A stretch of DNA of 64,000 nucleotides, taken from contig NZ_JAUTDO010000003.1 of the NCBI RefSeq assembly GCF_030646165.1, forward strand, positions 1 through 64,000, written 5' to 3'. Origin of the DNA: Conexibacter sp. CPCC 206217. Lineage in GTDB: Bacteria > Actinomycetota > Thermoleophilia > Solirubrobacterales > Solirubrobacteraceae. The notes under the pieces are model-generated. The model had not been told where the DNA came from, did no database searches, and worked only from the letters and a program-made list of their open reading frames with translations. Shown here piece after piece: positions 1 to 8,381 of the stretch. Every line of letters begins with the position of its first letter. Position 1 is the first letter of the stretch. The translations under genes and the position numbers were made by a program.

Positions 1-13
1 CCGTAGCACATGT

Positions 14-49
14 GTGTGGCCCCGTCATCCGCCGATGACGGGGCCACAC
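14..49 (+). terminator. strong hairpin terminator of an upstream gene
   Basis: Perfect 16-bp inverted repeat (14-29 with 34-49) around a CGCC loop, followed by CCCTTT at 50-55. This fits a rho-independent terminator for a plus-strand gene lying before the window. Bases 50-119 show no gene. Confidence 0.8.
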
Positions 50-119
50 CCCTTTAACAACCCACACCACGCCGCAACCACCAAGCCAGAACTCGACCCA
101 CACGCCAGGCAGAGCGGGG

Positions 120-410
120 CTAGCGAGCGGTGCGTTCGCCGGCGCGGAGCGCCGGGTGGCGTTGCGGGAGCGGAGAGCTGCACGGTTGGGTCGCGCGATC
201 GACGGTGCCCGGGCGACGCCGGCGCTCGATGCGGGCGGGGCGGCGGTGCGGGTACGTCTGCTCCTGCGTCGGCTCGAGTTCGAACAGCGGCTCGGTGAGC
301 CAGTCGCGGTCGCTCGCCGCGGCCGCCTCGTGGTCGACGGGACGGAGCATCGCCTCGGCGAGATCCATCAGCGCCGCGCCGATCAGCCTGGGTACACGAG
401 AAGAGAACAT
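120..410 (-). CDS. small hypothetical protein, probably SOS-regulated
   Basis: About 96 residues; I do not recognise the family. The N-terminal half is an acidic helix-like stretch (LMDLAEAML, then WLTEPLFELEP); the C-terminal half is rich in Arg and Pro. There is no signal peptide or membrane segment. Codon use is strongly GC3-biased like neighbouring real genes, which is the main support for coding. I chose the ATG at 410 because TACCTT (420-425) lies 9 nt upstream, as at other leaderless starts here, and because a LexA-like box (404-417) covers this start codon just as one does at dinB. In-frame ATGs at 455, 560 and 368 are alternatives. The SOS role is an inference from the box; the product could be a small damage-response effector. 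Confidence 0.5.
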   Translation of the reverse strand: MFSSRVPRLIGAALMDLAEAMLRPVDHEAAAASDRDWLTEPLFELEPTQEQTYPHRRPARIERRRRPGTVDRATQPCSSPLPQRHPALRAGERTAR

Positions 411-417
411 GTGTTCG
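404..417 (-). promoter_or_regulatory. LexA-like SOS box over the start of the small gene
   Basis: AGAAC ATGT GTTCG matches the Gram-positive/actinobacterial SOS consensus CGAAC-N4-GTTCG at 9 of 10 positions, with a perfect GAAC-N4-GTTC core. It lies just downstream of a -10-like TACCTT (420-425, minus strand) and covers the ATG at 410, so a bound repressor would block the start site. Binding is inferred. Confidence 0.55.
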
Positions 418-544
418 GTAAGGTAGCCACCTTCTCGGATGGAACCGCACTGCATCCGCTCCAGATGCGAAGAGATCGCAGAATGCGCCGTCTTTACGGG
501 TGAAAGCGACGCATCGGCTGCAATGAAAGTTGCAGCGAGGGTCT

Positions 545-572
545 GCCGACACGAAAGCATGTTCGTGTCGGC
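545..572. promoter_or_regulatory. 11-bp perfect inverted repeat containing a weaker LexA-like box
   Basis: GCCGACACGAA (545-555) and TTCGTGTCGGC (562-572) are perfect inverted repeats around AGCATG. The centre (552-565) reads CGAAA GCAT GTTCG, one base off the SOS consensus. It lies about 140 bp upstream of the small SOS-type gene and could be a second operator or simply a hairpin. Confidence 0.4.
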
Positions 573-606
573 GACCGGGATCCGCGAGGGGCGGCGGCTC
601 GCGCCG

Positions 607-655
607 GAGGACCGAAGGATTGCGACTGCAGAGTAGTAGTAATCCTTCGGTCCTC
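607..655 (-). terminator. hairpin downstream of the dehydrogenase gene
   Basis: 15-bp perfect inverted repeat (607-621 with 641-655) with a 19-nt loop, about 64 bp past the stop codon of the minus-strand dehydrogenase gene. There is no T-run, so it is a GC-rich stem terminator or a 3'-end stabiliser. Confidence 0.55.
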
Positions 656-718
656 GCGCTGCCGGGCCCCGGCGCGGTGCTGCGGGCCCGGCGCGGTGGG
701 CCTGGCCGAAACTGCGGG

Positions 719-1822
719 TCAGTTGGACCCGAGCGTGGACCAGACCTCGATCTTGGTCCGGACCCGGTCGATCACTGCGTCGGTGAACTCGGTCGTGCCG
801 GCGTGGCCGCCGAGGTCCGGCGTCTTGACGCCGGTCGCGGTCGCCTCGAGCACCGACTCGTAGATCGCGCGCGAGGCGCGCTCGGCGCCGGGGTGGTCGC
901 GCTCGGCGGCGTGGCGCAGGACGGCGCCGGTCGCCAGCAGCATCGCCATCGGGTTCGCGACGTCCTTGCCTCTCAGCGCGGGCGCGGTGCCGTGGGGCGC
1001 CTCGACCATCGCGACCTTCGTCTGGTACTGGTCGTCGAACGACAGCAGCACCGACTCGGCGCCGGCGATCGAGCCGAACATCGGCAGCACGAGATCGGAG
1101 AGGCAGTCGCCGTCGCGGTTGAGCGCGGGGACGACGAGCGGCTGGTCGGCCGCGCCGCTGACGAGCCCGGCGTACGTCGCGTCGATCAGGACCGGCTCGT
1201 AGGCGACGTCGGCGTGGCGCAGGGCCGCGGCGTCCATCTCCTCCTTGAGCATCCCTTCGTAGATCGGGGAGACGGTCCACTTCGGGCCGCCGTAGACGCG
1301 CGCCTGCATCGCACGCGCGGCGCGGAAGGCGTACTCGGAGACGGCGCGACAGGTCGAGCGCGTGACGTGCTCGGTGCGGTAGGCGACCTCGTCGGCGGCG
1401 CCGGCGTCGCCCTCGCGCCATTGCTTCGCGCCGTAGGCGTCCTCGATCGCCATCCGCACGATCGAGATCGGGTAGTGGACGCCGGCGATCGGCGTCACGC
1501 CCGGGATCCGGCGGCCGGTGCGGATGATCACCTTGCCGTCGACCTCCTCGCGGAGGATCCGGTTCGGCGAGCCGACGTCGTCGGCGCCCTCGGGCGTGAT
1601 CGTCGCGGCCTTGATGCCGAAGCCGGACTTGCGCATCGCGATCGCGGCTTCGTGCACGACGCCGTTCTGGGTCGCGCGGCGATTTGCGAGCGAGAGGTCG
1701 AAATGCTCGAGTTCAAGCGCCAGACCCGTCACCTCGGGGTCGAGCACGCGAACGGCCTGGTCGAGCAGTTCCTGACCCGTCTCGTCGCCTTCGAGGATGG
1801 TGATCTTCAGCGGCTCGGACAT
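719..1822 (-). CDS. isocitrate/isopropylmalate dehydrogenase family protein
   Basis: 367 residues, a usual length for the beta-decarboxylating dehydrogenase family (IDH, LeuB, homoisocitrate DH). Family marks include an N-terminal GDETGQE in place of the usual GDGIGPE, the run LNRDGDCLSDLVLPMFGS with metal-binding aspartates, and EAPHGTAPALRGKDVANP, which matches the nucleotide-site HGTAPD.AGK region. These enzymes oxidise a 2-hydroxy-dicarboxylate and decarboxylate it. I favour isocitrate over isopropylmalate because no leu genes are nearby, but the substrate cannot be fixed from sequence. TATCGT sits 7 nt before the ATG, so the transcript is probably leaderless. It is divergent from the zinc-ribbon gene 68 bp away. 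Confidence 0.8.
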   Translation of the reverse strand: MSEPLKITILEGDETGQELLDQAVRVLDPEVTGLALELEHFDLSLANRRATQNGVVHEAAIAMRKSGFGIKAATITPEGADDVGSPNRILREEVDGKVIIRTGRRIPGVTPIAGVHYPISIVRMAIEDAYGAKQWREGDAGAADEVAYRTEHVTRSTCRAVSEYAFRAARAMQARVYGGPKWTVSPIYEGMLKEEMDAAALRHADVAYEPVLIDATYAGLVSGAADQPLVVPALNRDGDCLSDLVLPMFGSIAGAESVLLSFDDQYQTKVAMVEAPHGTAPALRGKDVANPMAMLLATGAVLRHAAERDHPGAERASRAIYESVLEATATGVKTPDLGGHAGTTEFTDAVIDRVRTKIEVWSTLGSN

Positions 1823-1890
1823 GCGCCGGACGATAGCCGAGGAGATCGCCCCGGATACCTGTGGCGCGGCCCGGCGCTAGGGTCTCGCGC

Positions 1891-2223
1891 GTGACCGATG
1901 TGAGATGCAGCTGGTGTGGCGCCGCGATCGAGCCGGATGACGGCTACCGCGCGGCCGAGCAGGCGGGAGAGCGGCTCGCCGCCTTCTGCCGGCTGGAGCA
2001 CGTCGTGCCGTGGGCGATCCAGGGACCGCACTGGGGCGCCGGCACGCTGACGCCGCAGCCGCGCGAGGAGCCCGCGCTGAGAGCGTGCGCCCACTGCGGC
2101 GAACCGCTCGACGACACGCGTGTGCTGCTCGTCCGCCATCGCGGCGAGTACCGCATTGCCGACGCCTTCTGCACGACCGACCACCTGCGCGCCTGGGCGA
2201 CCGCGGGCGGCCGTTGGCAGTGA
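1891..2223 (+). CDS. small zinc-ribbon protein of unknown function
   Basis: 110 residues starting at GTG. Two treble-clef or ribbon-like halves are visible: an N-terminal CSWCG followed by a FCRLEH segment, and a second CAHCG followed by an AFCTTDHLR segment. Each half pairs a CxxC with a later Cys and His, so the protein probably binds two zinc ions. No enzymatic motif is seen. TAGGGT at 1878-1883 lies exactly 7 nt before the GTG, so a leaderless start is likely. Its stop codon lies 4 bp from the stop of the convergent MFS gene. Confidence 0.7.
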   Translation: MTDVRCSWCGAAIEPDDGYRAAEQAGERLAAFCRLEHVVPWAIQGPHWGAGTLTPQPREEPALRACAHCGEPLDDTRVLLVRHRGEYRIADAFCTTDHLRAWATAGGRWQ

Positions 2224-2227
2224 GCGG

Positions 2228-3454
2228 CTAGACCGCCTCCCGCCGCGTCTGCTCGACCGGAGGCTCATAGGCGGGATACAGCGTCCCGCGCAGGGCGATC
2301 GAGATCAGCGCTCCGATCACCGGGCCGATGCACGCGAGCGCGATGCCCCAGCGCGCGTTGGTCGCCTCGACGATGATGCCCGCGAGCGCGGCGCCGGCGG
2401 CGGCGCCCGCGACGTTGGCGGTCATCATCCAGGTGGTCGCCTCGGTCGTCGTGCCGGGCGGGGCGACGTGGTCGATCAGCAGGTAGGCGGCTGCGGCCGA
2501 CGGTGCCAGCGCGAGCCCGGCGATCACCGCCATCACGCCCATCAGCGGGATCGAGTTGGCGATCAGCAGCGGCAGCGTCGTCAGCGCGAGCACGACGTGC
2601 AGGACGATGAAGCGCGAGACGACCGGGCTCGACCACTGCCGCGCGCCGTACCAGACACCGCCGAGCACGCTGCCGACCGCCATCAGCGACAACAGGATCC
2701 CCGCCAGCTCAGCCTCCTGGCCATGCTCGACCGCGAACGCCGGCAGCGCGACCTCCAGCGCGCCGAACGAGATCCCCGTCGGCACGATCGCGAGCATCAT
2801 CGTGCGCATGCCGGGGGAGCCGAGCGCGCCCGCGCGCGTGCGCTCGTACGGCGGGCTTCTCCACGAGCGCGCCAGCGGGGCGGTCGCGAACCAGAGCGTG
2901 CCGGTCAGGCTCAGCGCGATCGCGACGATCAGCGCGACGGGCGTCGAGCTTATGGCGATCAGCACCGTCGTGATGACCGGCCCGACGATGAAGAACGCCT
3001 CCGCGACGATGCCCTCGAACGTGTAGGCGGTGTTGCGCGCGTCGGCGTCGTGCTCGAACACCTGCGCCCAGACGGAACGCATGCAGGCGCCCAGTGGCGG
3101 CAGCGCGGCGCCGCCGACGAACGCGAACAGGCACAGCGCCCACGTCGGCGAATCGTTGCGCGCGCAGGTGATCACGCCGATCACCGCGAGCGCGTTGGCG
3201 AGCGTCGAGGGGATCAGCACCGGCGCTTGGCCGAAGCGGTCGACGAGTCGGCCCTGGATCGGCGCGAGGAAGCCGGCGCCGATCGCCCATGCGGCGCTGG
3301 CCGCGCCCGCCTGGGCGAACGAGCCGGTCTCGGCGCGCACCAGCAGCACGATCGCGAGCGAGAAGATGCCGATCGGGATCCGGCCGATCAGCAGCGAGAC
3401 GATCAGCCGCGCAGTCCCGGGGGGCTGCAGCAGGACCCGGTAGGCGTCGAGCAT
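2228..3454 (-). CDS. MFS transporter
   Basis: 408 residues with about twelve hydrophobic segments, typical of the major facilitator superfamily. The N-terminal helix region contains SLLIGRIPIGIFSLAIVLL, and the central loop around PLARSWRSPPYERTRAG is basic and cytoplasmic. Overall it resembles the DHA-type drug-efflux or YbcL-like subgroup, but the substrate is unknown. I chose the ATG at 3454 because it forms a TGATG overlap with the stop of the upstream HD-domain gene, which implies translational coupling; an in-frame extension to 3679 lies inside that gene and is not credible. It is an integral membrane protein. Confidence 0.8.
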   Translation of the reverse strand: MLDAYRVLLQPPGTARLIVSLLIGRIPIGIFSLAIVLLVRAETGSFAQAGAASAAWAIGAGFLAPIQGRLVDRFGQAPVLIPSTLANALAVIGVITCARNDSPTWALCLFAFVGGAALPPLGACMRSVWAQVFEHDADARNTAYTFEGIVAEAFFIVGPVITTVLIAISSTPVALIVAIALSLTGTLWFATAPLARSWRSPPYERTRAGALGSPGMRTMMLAIVPTGISFGALEVALPAFAVEHGQEAELAGILLSLMAVGSVLGGVWYGARQWSSPVVSRFIVLHVVLALTTLPLLIANSIPLMGVMAVIAGLALAPSAAAAYLLIDHVAPPGTTTEATTWMMTANVAGAAAGAALAGIIVEATNARWGIALACIGPVIGALISIALRGTLYPAYEPPVEQTRREAV

Positions 3455-4017
3455 CAGGCGGTCGGGTCGGGATCGCGCGGCGGAAGCAGCGTGTCGGACT
3501 GCTCGGCGAGCGCGGCGATCACGAAGGCGACGTGCTCGTCGAAGTCGACGCCGAGGGCGGCTGCGCCGCTGCGCAGCTGGTCGCGGTCGACGGCGGCGGC
3601 GAAGCTCGCCGTCTTCATCTTCTTCTTGACCGACTTCGGCGTCATGCCCTGAAGGCCCTCGGGTCGTACGTATGCGCACGCGAGGACGAACCCGCTCAGC
3701 TCGTCGACGGCGTACAACGCGCGCTCCAGCTGCGAATCGCGCGTCAGTCCCATTTCGTCCGCGTGCGATCCGATTGCTCGAATGATCTCATCCGGATAGC
3801 CGCGGCGCTCCAGCTCCCGCATCGCGATCCGCGGATGGCCGTCCTCCAGCGACGGGAACCGCTCGTAGTCCAGATCGTGAAGCAGCCCGGTGATGCCCCA
3901 CAATTCTTCGTCCTCGCCGAAATGGCGCGCGTACGCTCGCATGGCGGCTTCGACGGCGAGCACGTGACGGCGCAGGGAATCGGACTCGGTCCACTCGCAA
4001 AAGAGGGTCCAGGCCAT
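3454..4017 (-). CDS. HD-domain hydrolase
   Basis: 187 residues. The HD signature is clear: RHVLAVEAAM (first His), then LLHDLDYERFP (HD pair) and later GSHAD and VDELSGF (terminal Asp). HDIG-type proteins of this length are metal-dependent phosphohydrolases, often acting on nucleotides; the substrate is unknown. The ATG at 4017 is preferred over an upstream ATG at 4041 because GGGGGGATT lies about 9 nt before it. It is co-transcribed and overlapping with the MFS transporter, and divergent from murA with about 100 bp between. Confidence 0.75.
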   Translation of the reverse strand: MAWTLFCEWTESDSLRRHVLAVEAAMRAYARHFGEDEELWGITGLLHDLDYERFPSLEDGHPRIAMRELERRGYPDEIIRAIGSHADEMGLTRDSQLERALYAVDELSGFVLACAYVRPEGLQGMTPKSVKKKMKTASFAAAVDRDQLRSGAAALGVDFDEHVAFVIAALAEQSDTLLPPRDPDPTA

Positions 4018-4120
4018 GTCGCGCGAAATCCCCCCTGGCATGGCTGTTACCCTAGCTCAGCGTTCCGGCTCCGACCCCATCTCCGTGACCGATCTGCGGG
4101 GCCGACGCCATCCCCCTCTT

Positions 4121-5425
4121 ATGGAGAAGTTCGTCATACAAGGCGGCGTGCCGCTTTCCGGTACGTTCACGCCCGCGGGCAACAAGAACGGCGCTTTGCC
4201 GATCCTTGCCGCCACCCTCCTGACCGACGACGAGGTCGTGCTGCGCAACGTGCCGCGCATCAGCGACGTGCAGTCGCAGATCGAGCTGCTCGCGGATCTC
4301 GGCGCGAAGGCCGACTGGATCGGCGACAACGACGTCGCGATACGCGCTGACGGGGTCACCAAGACCGACCTCGACCGCAGCCTGTCCGAGCGCATCCGCG
4401 CGTCGTTCCTGCTCGCCGGTCCGCTGCTCGCCCGTTACGGCCGCGCGCTGATGCCGCCGCCGGGCGGCGACGTGATCGGCCGCCGCCGCCTCGATCCGCA
4501 TCTCGACGCCTTCAAGGCGCTCGGCGCGACGATCGAGCAGGACCGCGACATCCTGCTGACGGCCCCGCGCGGCCTGACCGCCTGCGACTTCCTGATGGAC
4601 GAGCCGTCCGTGATGGCGACCGAGAACGCGCTGATGGCCGCCGCGCTGACGCCCGGCTCGACGATCATCCGCAACGCCGCCTCCGAGCCGCACGTGCAGG
4701 ACCTCGCGCGCATGCTCGTGAAGATGGGCGCGCAGATCGACGGGATCGGCTCCAACGTGATGACCGTCCACGGCGTCGACAGGCTGCACGGCTGCGAGCA
4801 CCGGATCGGCCCTGACCACATCGAGATCGGCTCCTTCATGGCGCTCGCCGGCGTGACCGGCGGCGAGCTGCTGATCAAGGACACGTATCCCGAGGACCTG
4901 CGGATGGTGCGGCTGATCTTCGCCCGCATCGGCCTTGAGACCGAGATGCGCGGCAACGACATGTTCGTGCCGGGCAACCAGAAGCTCGTCATCACCAACG
5001 ATGCCGGCGGCTACCAGCCGAAGGTCGAGGACGGCCCGTGGCCGGCCTTCCCCGCCGACCTCACCTCGATCGCGCTCGCGCTCGCGACACAGTCGGAGGG
5101 ATCGGTGATCATCCACGAGAAGATGTTCGAGAACCGGCTCTTCTTCACCGATAAGCTGCAGCTGATGGGCGCCGCGATCACGATCTGCGATCCGCACCGC
5201 GCGCTCGTCGTCGGCCCGCGCCGCTTGCGCGGCGAGCGCGTCGAGTCGCCCGACATCCGCGCCGGCATGGCGATGCTGATCGCCGCCCTGGCCGCGCAGG
5301 GGACGACCGAGATCGGCAACATCCGCCAGATCGACCGCGGCTACGAGCGGATCGACGAGCGCCTGCGCGCGCTCGGCGCCCGCATCGAGCGCGTCGAAGA
5401 CGGCGACCGCATCCACGCCCACTAG
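4121..5425 (+). CDS. murA: UDP-N-acetylglucosamine 1-carboxyvinyltransferase
   Basis: 434 residues, the usual MurA length. It transfers enolpyruvate from PEP to UDP-GlcNAc, the first committed step of peptidoglycan synthesis, in the cytoplasm. Family motifs seen are GNKNGALPILAA near the N terminus (the catalytic Lys region), GPLLARYGRA, and late SPDIRAGMAMLIAALAA. The active-site loop reads PPPGGDVIG: residue 117 is Asp where most bacteria have the fosfomycin-reactive Cys, as in mycobacterial MurA. The ATG at 4121 lacks a clear ribosome site; an in-frame GTG at 4085 is the alternative. TACCCT near 4048 may be the promoter -10. hisZ follows 16 bp later. Confidence 0.95.
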   Translation: MEKFVIQGGVPLSGTFTPAGNKNGALPILAATLLTDDEVVLRNVPRISDVQSQIELLADLGAKADWIGDNDVAIRADGVTKTDLDRSLSERIRASFLLAGPLLARYGRALMPPPGGDVIGRRRLDPHLDAFKALGATIEQDRDILLTAPRGLTACDFLMDEPSVMATENALMAAALTPGSTIIRNAASEPHVQDLARMLVKMGAQIDGIGSNVMTVHGVDRLHGCEHRIGPDHIEIGSFMALAGVTGGELLIKDTYPEDLRMVRLIFARIGLETEMRGNDMFVPGNQKLVITNDAGGYQPKVEDGPWPAFPADLTSIALALATQSEGSVIIHEKMFENRLFFTDKLQLMGAAITICDPHRALVVGPRRLRGERVESPDIRAGMAMLIAALAAQGTTEIGNIRQIDRGYERIDERLRALGARIERVEDGDRIHAH

Positions 5426-5441
5426 CCGGCCCGGTCCACCC

Positions 5442-6470
5442 GTGATCCATCCGATCCCCAGCGGCACGCGCGACGTGCTGCCCGACGAGATGCGAGAGCT
5501 GCGCGCGATCCTCGCCGCCGCCTACGACGTCTTCGACCGCGCCGGCTACGGCGAGGTCTCCACACCTGCGCTCGAGTACGAGGACACGCTCGCGATCGGC
5601 GGGGTCGGCGGCGCGCTGCCGGTCTACCGCCTGTTCGACGAGGCCGGCAACGTGCTGACGCTGCGCTCCGACATGACGGTGCCGATCGCGCGCCTGGTCG
5701 CGACGCGCTTCGCGACCGCGGAGCCGCCCGTGCGGCTGTGCTACTTCGCGGCCGCCTACCGTGGCATCAAGCCGCAGCGCGGCCAGTCGCGCGAGTTCCT
5801 GCAGGCCGGCATCGAGCTGATCGGCGCGGCCGCGCCCGACGGCACGGCGGAGGCGCTGACGCTGCTCTGCGACACGCTCGACGCGGTCGGGCTCAAGAGC
5901 TACCGGATCGGGCTCGGCGACGTGGCGCTGTATCAGGCGCTGCTCGACAGCCTCGACGTCGTCGGCGAGCCGCGCGAGCGGATGCTGCACGAGCTCGTCA
6001 CGCGCGACTTCGTCGGGCTGGAGCGTGAGGTCGACGCGCTGCGCCTGAGCGACGCGAACGCGATCCGCCAGCTGAAGCGCACGCCGCAGCTGCGCGGCGG
6101 CCCGGAGCTGCTCGAGACGCTCGACGGCGTCGCCAGCCAGGCGGCCGAGGGGCTGCGCAGAATCCACGCGCTGCTGGAGCCGCGCGTCGCCGAGCGGGTC
6201 ATCTTCGACCTCGGCCTCGTGCGCGACCTCGGCTACTACACCGGCGCGATCTTCCAGGTCTACGACCCGAAGCTGGGCGTGCCGCTCGGCGGCGGCGGGC
6301 GCTACGACGACCTGCTCGGGCGCTTCGGGCGCCCGCTGCCAGCCGTCGGCTGGGCGCTGACCGTCGACCGTCTGCACATCGCGCTGGCCGGGGAATCCTC
6401 GCGTGGCGGCTCGGATTCCCTTGGAAGAACTCGCCTGGCGGCTCGCTCTTGCGGCGAGGAGGCATCCTGA
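5442..6470 (+). CDS. hisZ: ATP phosphoribosyltransferase regulatory subunit HisZ
   Basis: 342 residues, GTG start. It is a histidyl-tRNA-synthetase catalytic-core paralogue: PSGTRDVLPDE at the start, LRSDMTVPIARL and YRGIKPQRGQSREFLQAG in the class II core, GGGGRYDDLLGRFGR in motif 3. The anticodon domain is absent, as expected for HisZ. It pairs with the short HisG directly downstream (TGATG overlap) to form the hetero-octameric first enzyme of histidine synthesis. The last 25 or so residues, after ALAGE, are an odd Ser/Arg/Gly tail encoded by two palindromic repeats (6391-6452) and probably not part of the HisZ fold. Confidence 0.93.
   Translation: MIHPIPSGTRDVLPDEMRELRAILAAAYDVFDRAGYGEVSTPALEYEDTLAIGGVGGALPVYRLFDEAGNVLTLRSDMTVPIARLVATRFATAEPPVRLCYFAAAYRGIKPQRGQSREFLQAGIELIGAAAPDGTAEALTLLCDTLDAVGLKSYRIGLGDVALYQALLDSLDVVGEPRERMLHELVTRDFVGLEREVDALRLSDANAIRQLKRTPQLRGGPELLETLDGVASQAAEGLRRIHALLEPRVAERVIFDLGLVRDLGYYTGAIFQVYDPKLGVPLGGGGRYDDLLGRFGRPLPAVGWALTVDRLHIALAGESSRGGSDSLGRTRLAARSCGEEAS
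6391..6420. repeat. palindromic element copy 1 (hisZ 3' end)
   Basis: Arms GGGAATCC (6391-6398) and GGATTCCC (6413-6420) enclose TC, a GC-rich core (6401-6410) and TC. The layout N8-TC-core-TC-N8' is shared with copies at 6423, 8992 (inverted) and 38463, while the arms here differ by compensating changes. It lies inside the coding tail of hisZ. Confidence 0.7.
6423..6452. repeat. palindromic element copy 2 (hisZ 3' end)
   Basis: Arms GGAAGAAC (6423-6430) and GCTCTTGC (6445-6452; six of eight pairs match) enclose TC-GCCTGGCGGC-TC. It sits in tandem with copy 1, 2 bp away, and ends just before the ribosome site GAGGAGG of hisG. Confidence 0.7.
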
Positions 6471-7111
6471 TGAGCGCGCTTCCCAACGGCGGCCTGACGA
6501 TCGCGGTGCCGCGCGGCGCGCTGATGAACGAGTCGCTTGACCTGCTCGACCGGCTCGGGATCGACACCAGCGAGATCCGCGCCAACGACCGCAAGCTGCT
6601 GTTCAGAGACGTCGGGATCGTCACGATGCGGCCCTCGGACGTGCCGACGTACGTCGAGTCCGGCGCCGCCGACATCGGCATCACCGGCAAGGACGTGCTG
6701 ATGGAGCAGTCCGAGCGCGAGGTCTACGAGCTGCTCGACCTCGGCTTCGGCCGCTGCGTGATGGTGCTCGCGTCGGTCGCAGGCGACGACGCCGGCGCGG
6801 AGGCGCTGCGGCGCCTGGGCGTGATGCGGATCGCGACGAAGTACCGCAAGATCGCGATGAACCACTTCGAGCGCACCGGCCGCCAGGCCGAGATCGTCGA
6901 GGTGAAGGGATCGGTCGAGCTGGCGCCGCTGACCGGCATGGTCGACGCGATCGTCGACCTGACCGCGACCGGCACGACACTGCGCGAGAACGGACTCGTC
7001 GTGCGCGAGGAGATCGCGGTGACGACGGCGCGGCTGATCGCCAACCCGGTCGCGCACAAGCTCAAGGCCGCCGCGATCGACGCGATAGTGGAGCGGCTGC
7101 GTGCGGCTTGA
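6470..7111 (+). CDS. hisG: ATP phosphoribosyltransferase catalytic subunit, short form
   Basis: 213 residues, matching short-form HisG that lacks the C-terminal ACT-like regulatory domain and depends on HisZ. It condenses ATP with PRPP in the first step of histidine synthesis. Seen are LTIAVPRGALMNESLDLL at the N terminus, the ESGAADIGITGKDVL segment and the PRPP-binding run DAIVDLTATGTTLRENGL. The ATG at 6470 overlaps the hisZ stop by one base (TGATG) and has GAGGAGG at 6456. The 3' end overlaps hisD by 11 nt. Confidence 0.95.
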   Translation: MSALPNGGLTIAVPRGALMNESLDLLDRLGIDTSEIRANDRKLLFRDVGIVTMRPSDVPTYVESGAADIGITGKDVLMEQSEREVYELLDLGFGRCVMVLASVAGDDAGAEALRRLGVMRIATKYRKIAMNHFERTGRQAEIVEVKGSVELAPLTGMVDAIVDLTATGTTLRENGLVVREEIAVTTARLIANPVAHKLKAAAIDAIVERLRAA

Positions 7112-8381
7112 GCGCCTCACGCTGCCCGACGCCGCCGCAGCTCCCGCCCTCGCCGAGCAGCTGCGCGCGCTCGTCCCGACCGGTGCCTCGGTCACCGAGC
7201 CGGTCGCCGCGATCCTCGCCAACGTGCGGGCGCGCGGCGACGCGGCAGTCGTCGAGCTGACGCGCAAGCACGACACCGGCGGCGCGGAGCCGAAGCCGCT
7301 GCGCGTCACCGACGCGGAGTTGCAGGCGGCGCTCGACTCGCTGGCGCCCGACGTCCGCGCTGGCCTTGAGGTCGCGGCGCAGAACATCGGCGTCGTCGCC
7401 GCGATCGGGCTCGACGAGACCCGCGAGGTGACGCTCGGCCACGGCCAGAGCGTGCGCCTGCGCGAGGTCCCGGTGCGACGGGCCGCCGTCTACGTGCCCG
7501 GCGGCCGCGCGCCGTACCCGAGCACGGTCCTGATGGGCGTCGTGACGGCCGTGACGGCCGGTGTCGAGCAGGTCGTGCTGTGCGCGCCGCCCGGCCCCGA
7601 CGGCGACGTGCACCCGGCGATCCTCGCGGCGGCCGCGCTGGCCGGCGCGGACGAGGTCTACCGGATGGGCGGCGCGCAGGCGATCGCCGCGCTCGCCTAC
7701 GGCACCGAGACGGTGGCGCCGGTCGACGTGATCGTCGGCCCCGGCAGCCTGTGGGTGCAGGAGGCCAAGCGCCAGGTGCAGGGCGCCGGCCGCGTCGGGA
7801 TCGACGGCTTCGCGGGACCGAGCGACGTGCTCGTGCTGTTCGACCGCGGCGCCGACATCCGCCTCGTCGCGCTCGACCTGCGCGCGCAGGCGGAGCACGG
7901 CGGCGACAGCCTCGTGATCGCGGTCTCGCCGGACGGGGACGCGCTCGAAGCGCTCTCCGACGGGCTCTCGGTCGTGCCCGAGCCCGGGGTCGGCGCGCTC
8001 GTGCAGACGCGCGACCTCGACGACGCGCTGGCGCTCGCCAACGCCTTCGCGCCCGAGCACCTGGAGCTGATCGGCGCCGGCGCCGAGGCGCTCGCCGACG
8101 AGGTCCGCAACGCCGGCTGCCTGTTCGTCGGCGCCAACGGCGCGACCGCGTTCGGCGACTACGTCGCCGGCTCCAACCACACGCTGCCGACCGACGGCGC
8201 CGCGCGCTTCGCCTCCGGGCTGTCCGCGCGGCACTTCCGGCGCCGCATGGCGGAGGTGCGGATCCCCGCCGCGGCGGCCGCGACGCTGGCGCCCGCGGGT
8301 GCCGCGATCGCCCGTGCGGAGGGATTCGAGCTGCACGCGGAGTCGATGGAGGCCCGCATGCGGGAGAATCCCTCCTCATGA
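7101..8381 (+). CDS. hisD: histidinol dehydrogenase
   Basis: 426 residues, GTG start inside the hisG 3' end. It oxidises histidinol to histidine in two NAD-dependent steps using zinc. Typical runs are YVPGGRAPYPSTVLMG, GGAQAIAALAYGTE, DGFAGPSDVLV, AEHGGDSLV, and the C-terminal AFAPEHLEL and YVAGSNHTLPT with its zinc and active-site histidines. It ends with an ATGA overlap into hisB. Confidence 0.97.
   Translation: MRLERLTLPDAAAAPALAEQLRALVPTGASVTEPVAAILANVRARGDAAVVELTRKHDTGGAEPKPLRVTDAELQAALDSLAPDVRAGLEVAAQNIGVVAAIGLDETREVTLGHGQSVRLREVPVRRAAVYVPGGRAPYPSTVLMGVVTAVTAGVEQVVLCAPPGPDGDVHPAILAAAALAGADEVYRMGGAQAIAALAYGTETVAPVDVIVGPGSLWVQEAKRQVQGAGRVGIDGFAGPSDVLVLFDRGADIRLVALDLRAQAEHGGDSLVIAVSPDGDALEALSDGLSVVPEPGVGALVQTRDLDDALALANAFAPEHLELIGAGAEALADEVRNAGCLFVGANGATAFGDYVAGSNHTLPTDGAARFASGLSARHFRRRMAEVRIPAAAAATLAPAGAAIARAEGFELHAESMEARMRENPSS

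Noticed and set aside
156..503. Plus-strand ORF opposite the small SOS-type gene
   Set aside because: The minus strand has the better codon bias, promoter and operator; the plus frame is an Arg-rich shadow.
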